From the NCBI GenBank assembly GCA_963693285.1, contig OY848922.1, positions 4,204,923 to 4,268,922 on the forward strand: a DNA stretch of 64,000 nt, read 5' to 3'. The notes below the pieces were generated by a model. The model did no database searches. It saw nothing but the letters and a program-made list of their open reading frames with translations, and was not told the DNA's origin. Shown piece by piece: positions 31,145-46,100 of this stretch (positions are counted from its first letter, which is position 1; the number at the start of each line of letters is the position of its first letter). A program made the position numbers and the translations under genes. Origin of the DNA: Xestospongia muta (taxonomy: Eukaryota; Porifera; Demospongiae; Haplosclerida; Petrosiidae).

Positions 31145-34100
31145 TCATTTGGTAGTGTCATTTGTAGCCTCAGTGATAGTTGCTGGAATATCAGCAGTTT
31201 CACCTGAAATAAATAAGATAGGGTTATAAATTGTTTGCAAGATAATTTTAGAAATATTTTTTTATAAATTCAGATTGTCCTGTGAAATTTGAATTGACAG
31301 GTCAGTTTAATGTGAGTATACAGATTCATTGAAAAGTAAATTAATAGGAATACTTTAAAAAGTATAATTAAGGTACTGAAACCAATTCTTCTTTTACCAT
31401 TTTGTGATAAAATTTCTTGCACAATGCGATTTTCATCAATTGCTTTTAGAGCTTCAATGAAGTTTGCTCTGTTTGCATGACCACCTTTTAACCACTTTAC
31501 TAACATGTCTTTACGAGATGGTGCAGGTTGATAGTGATTGAGTGCTTTAATATCTTTTATTACAGCATCTTTAACACCCAGATGTATACCCAAAATTTCC
31601 CAGTCATCAACATCTTTAACAAACTTTACAAGAGCAGAAAGGTGACACTCATCTAAAAGACATTTCCTTTAAATAAATCAACGTTGAACTGGTATTGTTA
31701 CCTAGTGGTCCATTTGGTAGATTTGAGTGAACAGGTATAATATCTGAATCATGTGCTAAAAAGATGAAAATTTTATTCGTGACTTTTTGCATTATAAATG
31801 CTAAAATCTAACTGTAGTCTGTGTATTGTACTCTCACCTATATTTCTGCTTGAAATATCCAACATCTCCTGGTCTAATTCATCTACAGTGAAAAAGTATT
31901 AAATATTGGTCAATTGCTTCAATAAAATCAATCACAATTATGTACCATGTTGTTTAGTTGTTTTGGATCCAGAAGTGACAGAGCAAGGTTCTACACCAGG
32001 ATAAAATTAATGCCACAAAGTAACATTTCTAACTTACCAATTAGCCAACAAGTTTGTCTTTCATCAATCAACTGAAGGGTTGGTAGCTGTTTTTCAATAC
32101 TACATCTCATTAAAGGTGGATCATGATCCCATGATATAAAGACTGGGTGTAACTTATATTCATTTTCACTGTGCTCTTGTTTACAAGGGACAGATACTTC
32201 AGCTTTGAGTGCCCCTTCATCATATGCCAATATATCACAACAAGCTGATATAGCTTCACAGATAACTTTGTGTAATTTAAAACAATTTTTAGTCACACCA
32301 TTGTAGTAGACCTCAATCCAATAGAATCGATCAACTAATAAGACAGAACCAAATAAATCTTCAGAATAAAGTAAAACAGCATAACGAAGCTGTCTTGGAA
32401 ATGCAATTGAACAACTATCTATATCAAATTGTGGACTTTCTGTTCTGTCAACAAGAGCAACTACAACAGCTGGAAACACACCCTACAAAAATAGAGAATG
32501 ATGTTATTTTTTATTAATTATCAAAACAAGTTTGCAGAATTATACTAATTTGCAAGAGAATGCTTTTAACACTAACAAATCAATGATTGTTGAGTTGTAG
32601 AACAGTTACATCACTTACCTGAGGAACGACTTTACTTCTGAATGTAATAATCATTGGATCACATTTTCTTTGAAAAACAACTATGTCTGTCTCTTTTGCT
32701 TGTTTAGGTGGTAATACTACTGGCATAAAGTAGCGCTTAACACCATCTGTTGTCGAGAGTGGAGTAATGATATGCAGATAACGAAGCAACATTAAAAAGG
32801 CATGCTTTGTAAAAAGGGAAGGAACAAATGGTAGGCAAACATTATCAAGTAAAGATTCATCAAATACTCCATATTCTCGAAATGCTCGTTGAGTGTCTGG
32901 TGTTATAGACTTACCCTTGAGTAAAATATCCTCTAAGGAGTCTACAAATGACAGACGTATCAATGCTGAGAGCAGGTCAAGGAGATATTGAGGATTAGTA
33001 AAGATTACATTACGAAGGACAATTGGAAAATACAAGAATAAAGCCATAGTATGTAAATGGGATAAAGACTTGAGGACATCATTTACATCCATACCAAGAC
33101 TAACTCCAAAACTATGACAAGATTCTAATGAAATTATTCCATGATCCTCGTGTGACGCCTCCTCTTTCAAACGCAATTCAAACATGTACCAACGTACTGG
33201 TATGGGTGCAGCGATGATAATGTCCTTTTTGTAGGACATAATGTGCTGTCGAAGAGAAGATGATATCTTCCTTCGATTCCACCAACAAAGATTATCAACA
33301 GGAAATATGAGCTCTTTTGAATCTTCATTATGAAAAATAAAATGGTCATGAAACTCACTAAGAGTAGACAGTAGCTGCTCATTCTTAAATTCTAATGACT
33401 CATAGCTATAGAATGCTTTTCTCAGACCCTTAATCTTATCATAGCAAGTGCCAATGATCATAAAAAGTGGTAAGCTTTTCTTTCCTTTTACAACAATAGC
33501 ATTTTTAGAAGAAACTATTGAACGTACAAAATGCTCTATCAGCTCTAGGTTGGTCATTTGTAACTCACTGGGTTGATTGAGCAACTTACCATCTAGTGAG
33601 TAGCAAAACTGAGGCTTTTCAAAAAGGCTTTCTGTTAACTTTGTACAGATTATATTTATGGTATTGCCACGAATAAATGCTCGTGATACATCAGCAAATT
33701 GTGGTTGGCCACCACTATCAAGAACATTTATCCATGTGGCTTTGTGGCGGTTTTGTGTTGTCTTTTGCTCTGCCAAAATTTTTGCTAATTCCTTAGAATA
33801 TTGATCACAATCAGGATTGGTATTGTAAGCTGAAATTGCTCTAGCAGGGCTGTTGCTAGAAACTACAAGTCGTGTAGCTTCGTCAGATGACATTGTTGCA
33901 CTATTTAAAGATGTATGATAGCTAGTGAAATCTTTGGTTTCCTTCTTTGTTTGGCTGTATTTTGTGGATGTAACAATATCTGTATCCAACTCTTTTAAAT
34001 CATATTCTGATTTGGTTGATGTTATAGCAGTAGGCAACAGTAAAGCAGCATTGTGACTTTCTACTTTTTGTATAGCTGACCCAATAATGCTAATGCCGGT

Positions 34101-37100
34101 TTCATCAGTTCTCAACCATTGGGGTGATTCTGTAGATAATGATTTTCCACTATCATCTTCTGAAATAGGATCATCGGTTTCTTGTTGTGAATCTTGTTCT
34201 AGTGCATGAATTGCATCTGAGAGCATCCTTAGTAAGTCAAGACTGGTAACCTTTTCCCATATTTTTCCTTCATTGCGTCCAGCCACCCTCTCTAAGGCTC
34301 GTATAGGTCTTGTTGCTAATGCTGTACTGTTGTGAAATTTAGGTGCATCCCAGTTGAACAGAAGTGACTTGAATGCTGTTTTACCAACACATGGTGGTCC
34401 CATAAGAACAAGTCTCATGTTAGTCAGTCGAACATTGCCTTTGTGGAGTCCACGTTTGAAAAGCCGTTGTAATGCTGTAGCAAAGAAACAAAAGGATATT
34501 AGATTACTGATAGAATGATGTATTGTGCTAGTAGTATGTTAGCATACTAATCATATTAATAACATAAGGTATACAATCTTCTAGTGTATTTTTGATACAA
34601 AAGATATTAATAAATATATATTTTGTCTTAAAATTGGAGATTATCATTACATTGACTCAGAATATTAGCCTATAGAGATGTCTGCATACAGAAATAAAAG
34701 AAAGTACAGTATTGTTTGTTAATTAAGAAACCTCCCTCAATTATACTTCCAATTTTCAAATGTAATATCTTAATTTGCTAATTGCCATAACTTCAAATTC
34801 TGTATTTCTATGTCCCCTCAAATGGAACATACTGATATATGTTTTAGTATGGTCATATATATATTCTACAATAATATAAATTATACAAGGAAAATGAAGT
34901 TTGTTGTGATGTGCATAGTAGTTAATTGTTACTAATTATCAAATACATACCTTTATCTATTATCAGTTTTGCACTGTATCGATAGCCAGTACTCTGAGCT
35001 AATTCAGGTGGAGTTCTACCATCCTAAGTGGAGAATGAATGTATTAATGGCAAACCAAAGATAATGCGTAAATTAATATAAAATATAAATGTATATATTA
35101 TATATACATGAAGGTTTTAGTGAGCAAGTTAATCTTGTAACAAGAGAAAAAGTGCATTTGTTACTCATATGAGTTGATAAGTAAGTCATCAATGTACAAT
35201 CAGTTTATTGAAATACCATCATATCGTATATAAATTTCAGAATATATGCATACATAGTTTATGACTTAAATAAACTAACAAACTGTTAAAAACAGTGTTA
35301 TTCAAGGAAAAGTACTATAAATAGAAAAAATAATACTGTTGTAGTGAAAAGTTATTTCTTACATTAGGTAACAAGATTATATACATAAGAATTAACTAAA
35401 AGGCTGCTTACATAGCAATTAAAAATTGATTTTTGATAAGATGGAGCTAGGCCATGTTTGTTATAATGCGATTACATCATTGTGAACATGTGTAACTGCC
35501 TCACTACCATTGTAAGAAAATAGTATATGACAATAGACTAAATCAAGAGACCCAATAAAAAATGTAGGTATGAGCATGTGACCGTAGAGTTGTTATGATT
35601 TCAATAATTCATGAATTAATGCCCACACAATTAAAATTCATGAGCACTTTTAAATAGAAGTTTTGTGCAAAGAAAAAGAAAAAATATATATAGCTGCTAA
35701 GATTACCAAGCCATTAAGAACTCTTACAGGAATTCGACTATTATGATAAATCATCATGGAAGATCTGTCCTGTTCATTTATGTGTGGGAGTGGTTCCTGA
35801 GTGTTTTAAAAATAGCAACAACTCAGTGATTCTGGATTTAGGAAAGTAAATATTTACGTGTATGTTGCACGCTCCTATTTTGAGTTCATTTCATCTTCTG
35901 TTGGAAAGTATAGAGAATATATGATATGTTTCATGATGTACAAAGAAGCAGTACATACTCAATGAACACTGTAAAGATAAATTTCAACTCAATGTATTAT
36001 TAACACATAATACATTTATCATTTTAATAATTTCACTTAAACATCCACTATGTTATATTGTTAACATGGTACAATTATTATACATAAGTTCATGTATATA
36101 TACCTACTAAATAATCAACTCTAGACTAGCATACTACATTACTAAACTCTTAACAAACCAATCTAACTAAACAAAGGAATAATTAATATAAATGTGCCAG
36201 AGAACCTCTGCTACTTTTAGGAATATAAAGAGGATATCAAATATAAGGTCACAGTTATGAAAGCTGTAGCTACACTAGTCACTGTTTATTGACAAGACTA
36301 TAGTTCAAACTAAATGCTTGAAGTAATCTTTTTATGAATGAATTAAAACCAAAACTAAGCATACCATATTCCACCCAATTTCCTATACAGTAAAATAGAA
36401 CTACCCTTAACAGATGATTTGCAGCTTTCTCTTCATTCACTCCGTAATGCCAATAAATACCTATGCTTTTATTTCACATGGAATACTTCCCAATATAGCT
36501 ATAGGTATTGAATGTTTAGTCCCAACAATTTTTACAATATATTGTGTAATTGCCTTTATTTCCCATTTCACAGCTACCAATAAGCCTGTAAACTTAACAA
36601 GTACCAAACGACAGGTATGTACACCATCATAGAGGTAGGAAAGGGAGGCAGGAGAGGTTGAAACCCCCACCCCCCCCATTCAAAATCAGGCGGGCTAAGC
36701 TCCCCCTGGTTTGTACTCAAGACTATGTACATAATAACCACTTGACTGAAGCAGTTTTGAAACTGATATTATTAGGTTATTAAAAATTATACCAACTGAT
36801 TTTGTGGCAACAAATTTGTCTGTTTCTGCTCTCTATTGTCCAGATTCTTTACTAATCTCAACCTTCAATCAATAAATAACTCTATCATATTTAAGATGTT
36901 ACCACTAGCTCTATTATAGAATTCTATTCCCTTGCTGAGCTTGGACATGTAATTTCCAATACTGAAATCTCTATTTGATCAAATCATTTGGTGTTACATG
37001 TTAGCAAAACTTTCATTCTTTCAATGATTGGATCTTTCATCCAGTGTGCTCATATAATAAATACTCTACTCGTTTTACTTACTTATAAAAGATTCTATTT

Positions 37101-40100
37101 AATATTCTCTTTTATATCTATTATACCATACTTCAAATGATTACTGCAACTAGTGTCTACAAAAAAGTATTGAGTTATTTATGCTACAACATTGTCTCTT
37201 TCTAATTCTTATCATCTTCAAACACTCCTGAGGCCATATTTTATATGGAGTTAATAAAGACTGTACAACATACAATAGTAGCCTCCACTTTTGCCATATT
37301 TTATACAAATTCAGTTCTATGATTAAAAAAGGTATGAATGCATTTGTTCGTCTTTATACTAAAGTCAATCGAGTTACTCTTTTGACATAGACAAAAACCT
37401 TCTATCTATAGTTAATGACTGAAACGATGTTAGCAATAAACTAAGCTATGGCTAATAATCAATTATTTTGTAGAAAAGGAATGTTGTTAGGAGATTATAT
37501 AGTTGCAGTATAATTACAGAAGTTTGTTCAAAGTGGTTATGATCAGAATAATTATATTCATTGGTTGATATTTTAAGATATTAACTTAAGTCTCAAATAA
37601 TGAAAACAATTACTATTGAATTTATATTACTAACAATGAAATATTTGATGGAAAAGGAATGTTGGTAGCTTATTGCTGGTGACAAATGGTACTTAAGTAT
37701 TTTGTTTGTACAGATCATGCAAAACTATATATATATACAGTGTTATAACATGATAAACTTATTCTTAGGTAATTTGGTACATTGAACACACCAGGTACAT
37801 GAGTGAAGTGATTATGTCAGTCTTCACATTTAACAAACAATAACAAATAGCACAAAGGAGTATTTTCACTGATCAATAATAACTTTTTAATATCATGCTT
37901 AGGATACATAAAATATGACTACTTGATGTAATCACACTGTGATCTTTCATACCTTATCAACAACAGTAATGTCAGCACCATTAGTAATTAATATTTTGAT
38001 GATCTCTGGATCATTATTGTTGGCTGCAATATGTAATGCAGTCCAGCCATCCTGTATCAATAAAACAAAGAAGCAGTACATATTCAATGAACACTATAAA
38101 GATAAATTTCAACTTAATGTATTATTAACACATAATACATTTATCATTTTTAAAATTTCACTTAAACATCCACTATGTTATATTGTCGACATGCTACAAT
38201 TATTATACGGTTATGTTCATGTATATATAACTACTAAATATACTCTAGACTAGTATGCTACATTACAAAACTCTTAACAAACCAATTTATCTAAACACAG
38301 GTATAAATAATATAATTGTGCCAGAGAACCTCTGCAACTTTTAGGAATATAATGAGTATATCAAATATAAGGTCACAGTTATGAAAGCTGTAGCTACACT
38401 AGTAACTGTTTATTGAGAAGACTATAGTTCAAGCTAAATGCTTGAAATAATCCTTTTATCAATGAATTAAAACAAAACTAAGTGTTCCATATTCCACCCA
38501 ATCTCCTATAATTATAAAAAATGGCTTAAGTTAAGCTGAATTGATTAGAGAGTGTGAAAACTATGTAATTAAGTATATATTTTAGATAGGGCAGTTATTA
38601 TAGTAGAAATGCAAAACAATAAGTTTTCATTTGTATTTGTGGTTATTGATGTTACACAATTAATAATCTGGTCTATCTTTTACAAAAGATAACAGAGACT
38701 CATTTTTAGTGATTTATTCAAACTTGATTATGTGTATATTATATACATATTGTTAAAATACTAGTAGTAAAAAAGTGAACACCATTATTTGGATTTTTAC
38801 AGAAGAAAGTTCAGTAAATAATATATATAAAATTATCATAATTTCTTGAAATTTTGGCAAAACGTATCAAAGAGAGGTTTTATAAGTTTTATGTGCCAAA
38901 TTTAGTAGTATTGATCTAATAAATTAACATTGCTATTTGTGATATCTCTTTTCATTTAATGACAAACTGTGTACCTGCAACTGCTAATAATGTAATTGTG
39001 TTATCTCTGTTTAATAAATAATGCAAGTACTCTATGTTATCTCACTTTATTAATTACAGTCGTATCTGCTCCTTGTTCTAATAAGAACTCAGCCACTTTA
39101 AGATGTCTCTTCATACATGCTATCATCAATGGAGTATTACCATCCTAAAGAATTATAAATATGATATAAAATGGTCAATTTTAAGAAAATCATTATGTGC
39201 AATATAACAATCGCCTTTAGTCACAACAGGATAGGAAAATGCTTTAATTTAGCATAATATTATAGAACTTAACCCAATCACAATTCAATCATTATTAAAA
39301 GTAGTGTTTTAGCTTCACCAATCAAAATGGCATTCATTCATAAATAATATTGTATTGCTCTGCCCCAAAAATTATTTCTTTTCGAGCATATCATTTCATA
39401 ACACACAGAGGTGAAAATATCTTAATGTAGTACAGCAATATAGATAAGAAATAGCTAGGTTTATACTAACAAAATTAAACTTTAATCAACATTAAGAGTA
39501 TTGGAGATGCCAAGGAGTTTAATTGAATAATTATACTGCATGGCTATCAAAATTTATGTCTGGATTTATAGAAACAATATAAGATCTTTATCTCTATTTT
39601 AATAGAAGCTCTTAGCTTTAAATTTGGCTGATATTTTTGAGTTCAGGTCAGATATTGCATTGTTGTTATATGCCACAGAACATCCTTATCCCTCTCTTGT
39701 CAGATTAATATTGATATACTATTAATAAGTGTAGAAAACAAATCTGATAAAGGTTATATCAAAATTAAAGCACTAGACATCAAAACATATCTTTAATGGA
39801 TTTAAAGCAGATATCATGATTCTATCATCTAAATTTAATATACTCCCCTTTTCATGACTTTTAAAACTAATGATAATCTTCTTCATTAACTTGTTACAAA
39901 TTCTACTGATTCAACTTATACCAATAAATTGGTCCTATTCAGCTTGTTCCACTGCATTAATAATAATGTTCATAAAGTTGTGGAATTTGTTTATGAATAT
40001 AATTTTTGTGTGAATTTGTTATTTGTATACATGTACTTTGTCTGGCTGCTTTTAATTTAATGCATTTGTGATTATAGAGAAGACTCTTTAAAAGATCAAA

Positions 40101-43100
40101 CAATTTAATTATTTTGCTAAACTATAAACTTAAGGTTCTGATTGAGTTAATGAAATTATGTATTAAATTTTATTGTGAAAAGAAATATGTAAGAAGAAAA
40201 AAATTCTACTAATGTATGTAGAAAAGACATATAAGAAATCATGCCCACACACAATATACAACAGTATTTCAAATTACATCTGTGTTTTTTATGAGTCTTT
40301 CTGTTGTGAACATATTTGAAGCTATAGTTACTTATTATAATACAATGTATTAAGACAAAGAACATTATTGCAGATATTGTTACATAGTCATGTAAATAGT
40401 TAGATATATATTATGTTAGATGATTTCTTATTAGCTGTGTTCTTCGTCATGTAGGATGAGAGTGGGATGTTTCAAGTTATGAAGTTAATCTTAATTGTGG
40501 TCAGTAAAGGAAGAGTGGAATTAATTCTCTTTCAAATTGCATATCAAAAAAAACTGATGGCAAGTATTTTCTTAAGATTTATTGTAAACATTACAACTAT
40601 TCCTTATTGGGACAAACTTCAGTAATTATGTTACGTCAATTAGCAATTGTACAAACACTCCTGCATGAAAAAATTAAATGCATGAAACTATAAAACACGT
40701 AACGTTTCCTTCTTCTTCGCTACTTTTTTAGAAGAAACTATAACCATGCTGATAATAAGTATAGGCTTATATTGTAGATGTTTTTATTATTAAAACTAGG
40801 AAAGTAATTACTCATCTTAATAGTAAAGGCAATTAATGCTGCTATTCTGTTGCCCACAAAATGAATAGCTCCCATCATAAGGGTGTGACTGTTTTTTTAA
40901 TACAGTCATGACAATTAAATATTGACCAAAACAAGTTTATAATTATCTATATATACTTAATGAATCAAATGAAGTTAACAAAAAAAACTACACTATGACT
41001 AACAATGAAATATTTGATGGAAAAGGAATGTTGGTAGCTTATTGCTGGTGACAAATGATACTTGAGAGTTTTGTTTGTACAGATTATGCAAAACTATACA
41101 TATACAGAGTTATAACATGATAAACTTATTATTAGGTAATTTGGTACATTGAACACACCAGGTACATGAGTGAAGTGATTATGTCAGTCTTCACATTTAA
41201 CAAACAATAACAAATATCACAAAAAAGTATTTTCACTGACTCAAAAATAAGTTATCAATATCATACTTAGGGTATTATTCATAAAATATGACTACTTGAT
41301 GTAGTCACACTGTGATCTTTCATACCTTATCAACAACAGTAATGTCAGCACCATTACTAATTAATATTTTGATGATCATTGGATCATTATTGGTGGCAGC
41401 AATATGTAATGCAGTCCAGCCATCCTGTATCAATAAAACAAAGAAGCAGTACATATTGAATGAACACTATAAAGATAAATTTCAACTTAATGCATTATTA
41501 ACACATAATACATTTATGATTTTAATAATTTCACTTAAACATCCACTATGTTATATTGTCAGCATGGTACAATTATTATAAAGTTATGTTCATGTATATA
41601 TACCTACTAAAAATACTCTAGACTAGTATGCTACATTACTAAACTCTTAACAAACCAATTTATCTAAACACAGGTATAAATAATATAATTGTGCCAGAGA
41701 ACCTCTGCAACTTTTCGGAATATAATGAGTATATCAAATATAAGGTCACAGTTATGAAAGCTGTAGCTACACTAGTAACTATTTATTGAGAAGACTATAG
41801 TTCAAGCTAAATGCTTGAAATAATCCTTTTATCAATGAATTAAAACAAAACTAAGTGTTCCATATTCCACCCAATCTCCTATATTTATAAAAAAGGGCTT
41901 AAGTTAAGCTAAATTGATTAGAGAGTGTGAAAACTATGTAATTAAGTATATACTTCAGATAGGGCAGTTATTATAGTAGAAATGCAAAACAATAAGTTTT
42001 CATTTGTATTTGTAGTTATTGATGTTACACAATTAACAGTCTAGTCTATCTTTTACAAAAGATAACAGAGACTCATTTTCAGTGATTTATTCAAACTTGG
42101 TTATGTGTATATTAAATACATATTGTTAAAATGCTAGCAGTAAAAAAGTGTAAACCATTATTTGGATTTTTACAGAAGAAAGTTCAGTAAATAATATATA
42201 TAAAATTATCATAATTTCTTGAACTTTTGGCAAAACGTATAAAAGAGACGTTTTATAAGTTTTATGTGCCAAATTTAGTAGTATTGATCTAATAAATTAA
42301 CATTGCTATTTGTGATATCTCTTTACATTTAATGACAAACTGTATACCTGCAACTGCTAATAATGTAATTGTGTCGCTATTTCTGTTTAATAAATAATGC
42401 AAGTACATTATGTTATCTCACTTTATTAATTACAGTCATATCTGTTCCTTGTTCTAATAGGAACTCAGACATTTTGAGATCTCCCTTCATACATGCTAAC
42501 ATCAATGGAGTATTACCATCCTAAAGAATTATAAATATGATATAAAATGGTCAATTTTAAGAAAATCATTATGTGCAATATAACAATTGCCTTTAGTCAC
42601 AACAGGATAGGAAAATGCTTTAATTTAGTATAATATTATAGAACTTAACCCAATCACAATTCAATCATTATTAAAAGTATTGTTTTAGCTTCATCAATCT
42701 AAATGGCATTCATTCATAAATAATATTGTATTGCTATGTCCCAAAGATGATTTCTTTTTGAGCATATCATTTCATAACACACAGAGATGAAAATATTTTA
42801 ATGGAGTACAGCAATATAGATAAGAAATAGCTAGGTTTATACTAACAAAATTAAACTTTAATCAACATTAAGAGTATTGGAGATGCCAAGGAGTTTAATT
42901 GAATAATTATACTGCATGGCTATCAAAATTTATTAGTGCAACATCAGTAGTGTTAAAGTTGCTGTAACAGCTATTTAATTGATGAGGACCGTCTTTGATA
43001 CAAACTTAGAAAGGTATAATAGGTCCTATCACATGTAATCTAGAATAACTTGTTACATAATCAAATTGCTGCAATGGATGATGCTGAATTGCAAAATAAT

Positions 43101-46100
43101 ACTTAAAGATTTTCTTTTGCAGGTCATGTGAAACTAGACATTTGCAATGTTAAAACATGAGCAAGGAATTCTTAGCTTAATGTGGTACACTTTAGATTCC
43201 AGGTAGAAAACTGAAGTCATTATGTCTGATTGCACATTTAAGATAATGACATAGCAATTACTTCTCACAAGGTCTTTTAAAAGAAAAAATAACATGAAAT
43301 TGCAAGACAATTGTAAGACACTTCTATTATATAAATTTATATTATGATAACTAATTAAGAAAGAAGCTGCCAAAGTTTATTGGTTATACGAAAAAGACAT
43401 TTTACTAAATGTATAATAATTCATAAATAAAAGTTTAGTTTGGTATGTTACTTTTAAATGTAATGTAAACTAACAAATATAATAACAGACATCATAACAC
43501 TAGAACTTGTGTTATGGTAAGACATAAACTTTCTTAAGTGCATGATAGTTTCTATATGAAATGAATATCATGATATAGTATCAACAGTGTGGTTGACCTT
43601 AAAGTATCAATGAATGTGTGTAAAGGAGTATAGATTTAGAATAGAGTTGTTGAATTACTGTCAACAAAAAAAGCAGTTTACAAAGCAGCACATTTCAGTG
43701 AATTCATACAAACAAACAAGTATTATATAAAACACTATATTCTAGTCATCCTATCTTGTTAAATTCCAACCAATTGTAGAGAAATATCATGTCCTAAAGT
43801 TTACATGTGAATTAAATACAATGGGTGTATCGTAAAGTTCTAAAATAATTTATAACTGAACTAATAATATACTCAAGTATGTGGTAGCACTTTTGTAAAT
43901 TTAATATGAGTCAATTCTGTCTTTAGTTTAATTAATTTTAGTCCAAACAAGTGGTTGGAGTATAAGAAAAATGTTAGACTACAAAACCTTCACGTTTACA
44001 AGCAAGTGTTTGAGATAAGACTATGGCTTCAATTGCAGCCAAATATTTGTTTGGGTATCATGAACATTGTTAGGAGTATGTAATCCTGAATACCCTATTA
44101 AAATATATAATGTTAAAATCATAGCAAATCACTAGAAAACAGACAGAGAGTTTTGACAAAGAACAAACGAATGAAATGGTCTAACTGTAATAATTTAGTA
44201 TTATTTCCTATTGTTGTATGGCTTTGTTAAAATAATTGTGTGCACTTCCTGTTCTCTCAGTTGTAATCATTGTTTGGTAGTTGATATAAGAGTTGAGTTA
44301 TTTCTAAAGATCATTAATAACAATCACATCAAAATAAACAGATAAGCAAAAATATTATAAACAAATACAACTACATATATATCTATAAACCCTATATCTA
44401 TAACCAGAAATGAAAATACTTTAATTAGCACAGCATTATAGATCTCTTTATGAGACATTAAAATTTTGCTAAGACATTTCTATTATACAAATTTATATCT
44501 TAATAACTAATTTTAAAACTTTCTAAAGTTCATTGGTTGTACAAGAAATATATATATTGCTGAATGTATAATAATTCATAAATAAAAGTTTGCTATGTTA
44601 CTTTTTAATATAATGTTATTTCACGTACATAATAACAGATGTCATAACACTAGTAACTTGTGTTATGTTCAGACATAATGTTTATTAAATGAATAGTAGT
44701 ATATAAATGAAATGAATATCATGATATTGCATCAACAGTACAGTTGACGTTAAAAGGTTTCAATGAATGTGTCTCAAGGAGTATAGGATATATTTGTTGA
44801 ATTACAGTCAATCGGAATAGCGCTTTACAAAGCACCACATTTCAGCGAATTTTTACATGGAAACAGGTATTATGTGTAAAACACAATGTATCCTAGTCTC
44901 ACCCGAACTCCTCCTGTTCACTACATGCTTGTTACTATTTACAAATCTCTGTCTAAGTATATTGCTTCATTTGTTTTTTTTTATTTTATTCGGGGCCACC
45001 ATTAAATAATTTTGACATATTGTTTCATTTGTTTTCTTGTTATTCTACTCAAGGCCAGCATTAAATAATTTTGACAGTAGAGATGACTTCTTATTAAATT
45101 TTTTAAAATATTCATTAAAAGTAACAGAGAGTTGTAGTCATAATTTGGAAAAGATTCAGAAGGCTCTACTCTACATTGCAATTGTTTTGTTAAGTTATTC
45201 ACTCAAGCTTTGTGTGGTGACTGTTTTTTTAACTGCAGTCATGACCTGAAATATTGACCAAAACAAGCTTATAAGAATCTATATATACTTAATAAATCAA
45301 ATGAAGTTAACAAAAAAACTACACTATGACTAACAATGAAATATTTGATGGAAAAAAAACGTTGGTAGCTTATTGCTGGTGACAAATGATATTTCCTTTG
45401 TACTGATCATACAAAACTATACATATACAGAGTTATAACATGATAAACTTATTCTTAGGTTGATTTGGTACATTGAACACACCAGGTACATAATAGAAGT
45501 GATTATGCCAGTCTTCACATTTAACAAACAATAACAAATAGCACAAAAGAGTATTTTCACTGATCAATAATAACATTTTAATATCATGCTTAGCATATTA
45601 TTCATATAATATGACTACTTGATGTAATCACACTGTGATCTTTCATACCTTATCAACAACAGTAATATTAGCACCATTAGTAATTAATATTTTGATGATC
45701 TCTGGATGATTATTGCGAGCTGCAAAGTGTAATGCAGTCCAGCCATCCTGTAGCAATAAAACAAAGACGCAGTACATATTCAATGAACACTATAAAGATA
45801 AATTTCAACTTAATGTATTATTAACACATAAGACATTTATGATTTAATAATTTCACTTAAACATCCACTATGTTATATTGTCAGCATGGTACAATTATTA
45901 TACAGTTATGTTCATGTATATATACCAACTAAATAATCTACTGTAGACTAGTATACTACATTACTAAACTCAAACCAATCAATAAACACAGGAATAATTA
46001 ATATAATTATACCAGAGAACCTTTGCTATTTTTAGGAATATATTGAGTATATCCAATAACAGGAAGAAGAGAGATTACTATTAGTTATTGTAGAGTCTGA

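Noticed and set aside
37939..38253. Plus-strand frames over ankyrin exons (also 41312-41581)
   Set aside because: Antisense shadows of the 99-nt ankyrin exons and their introns.
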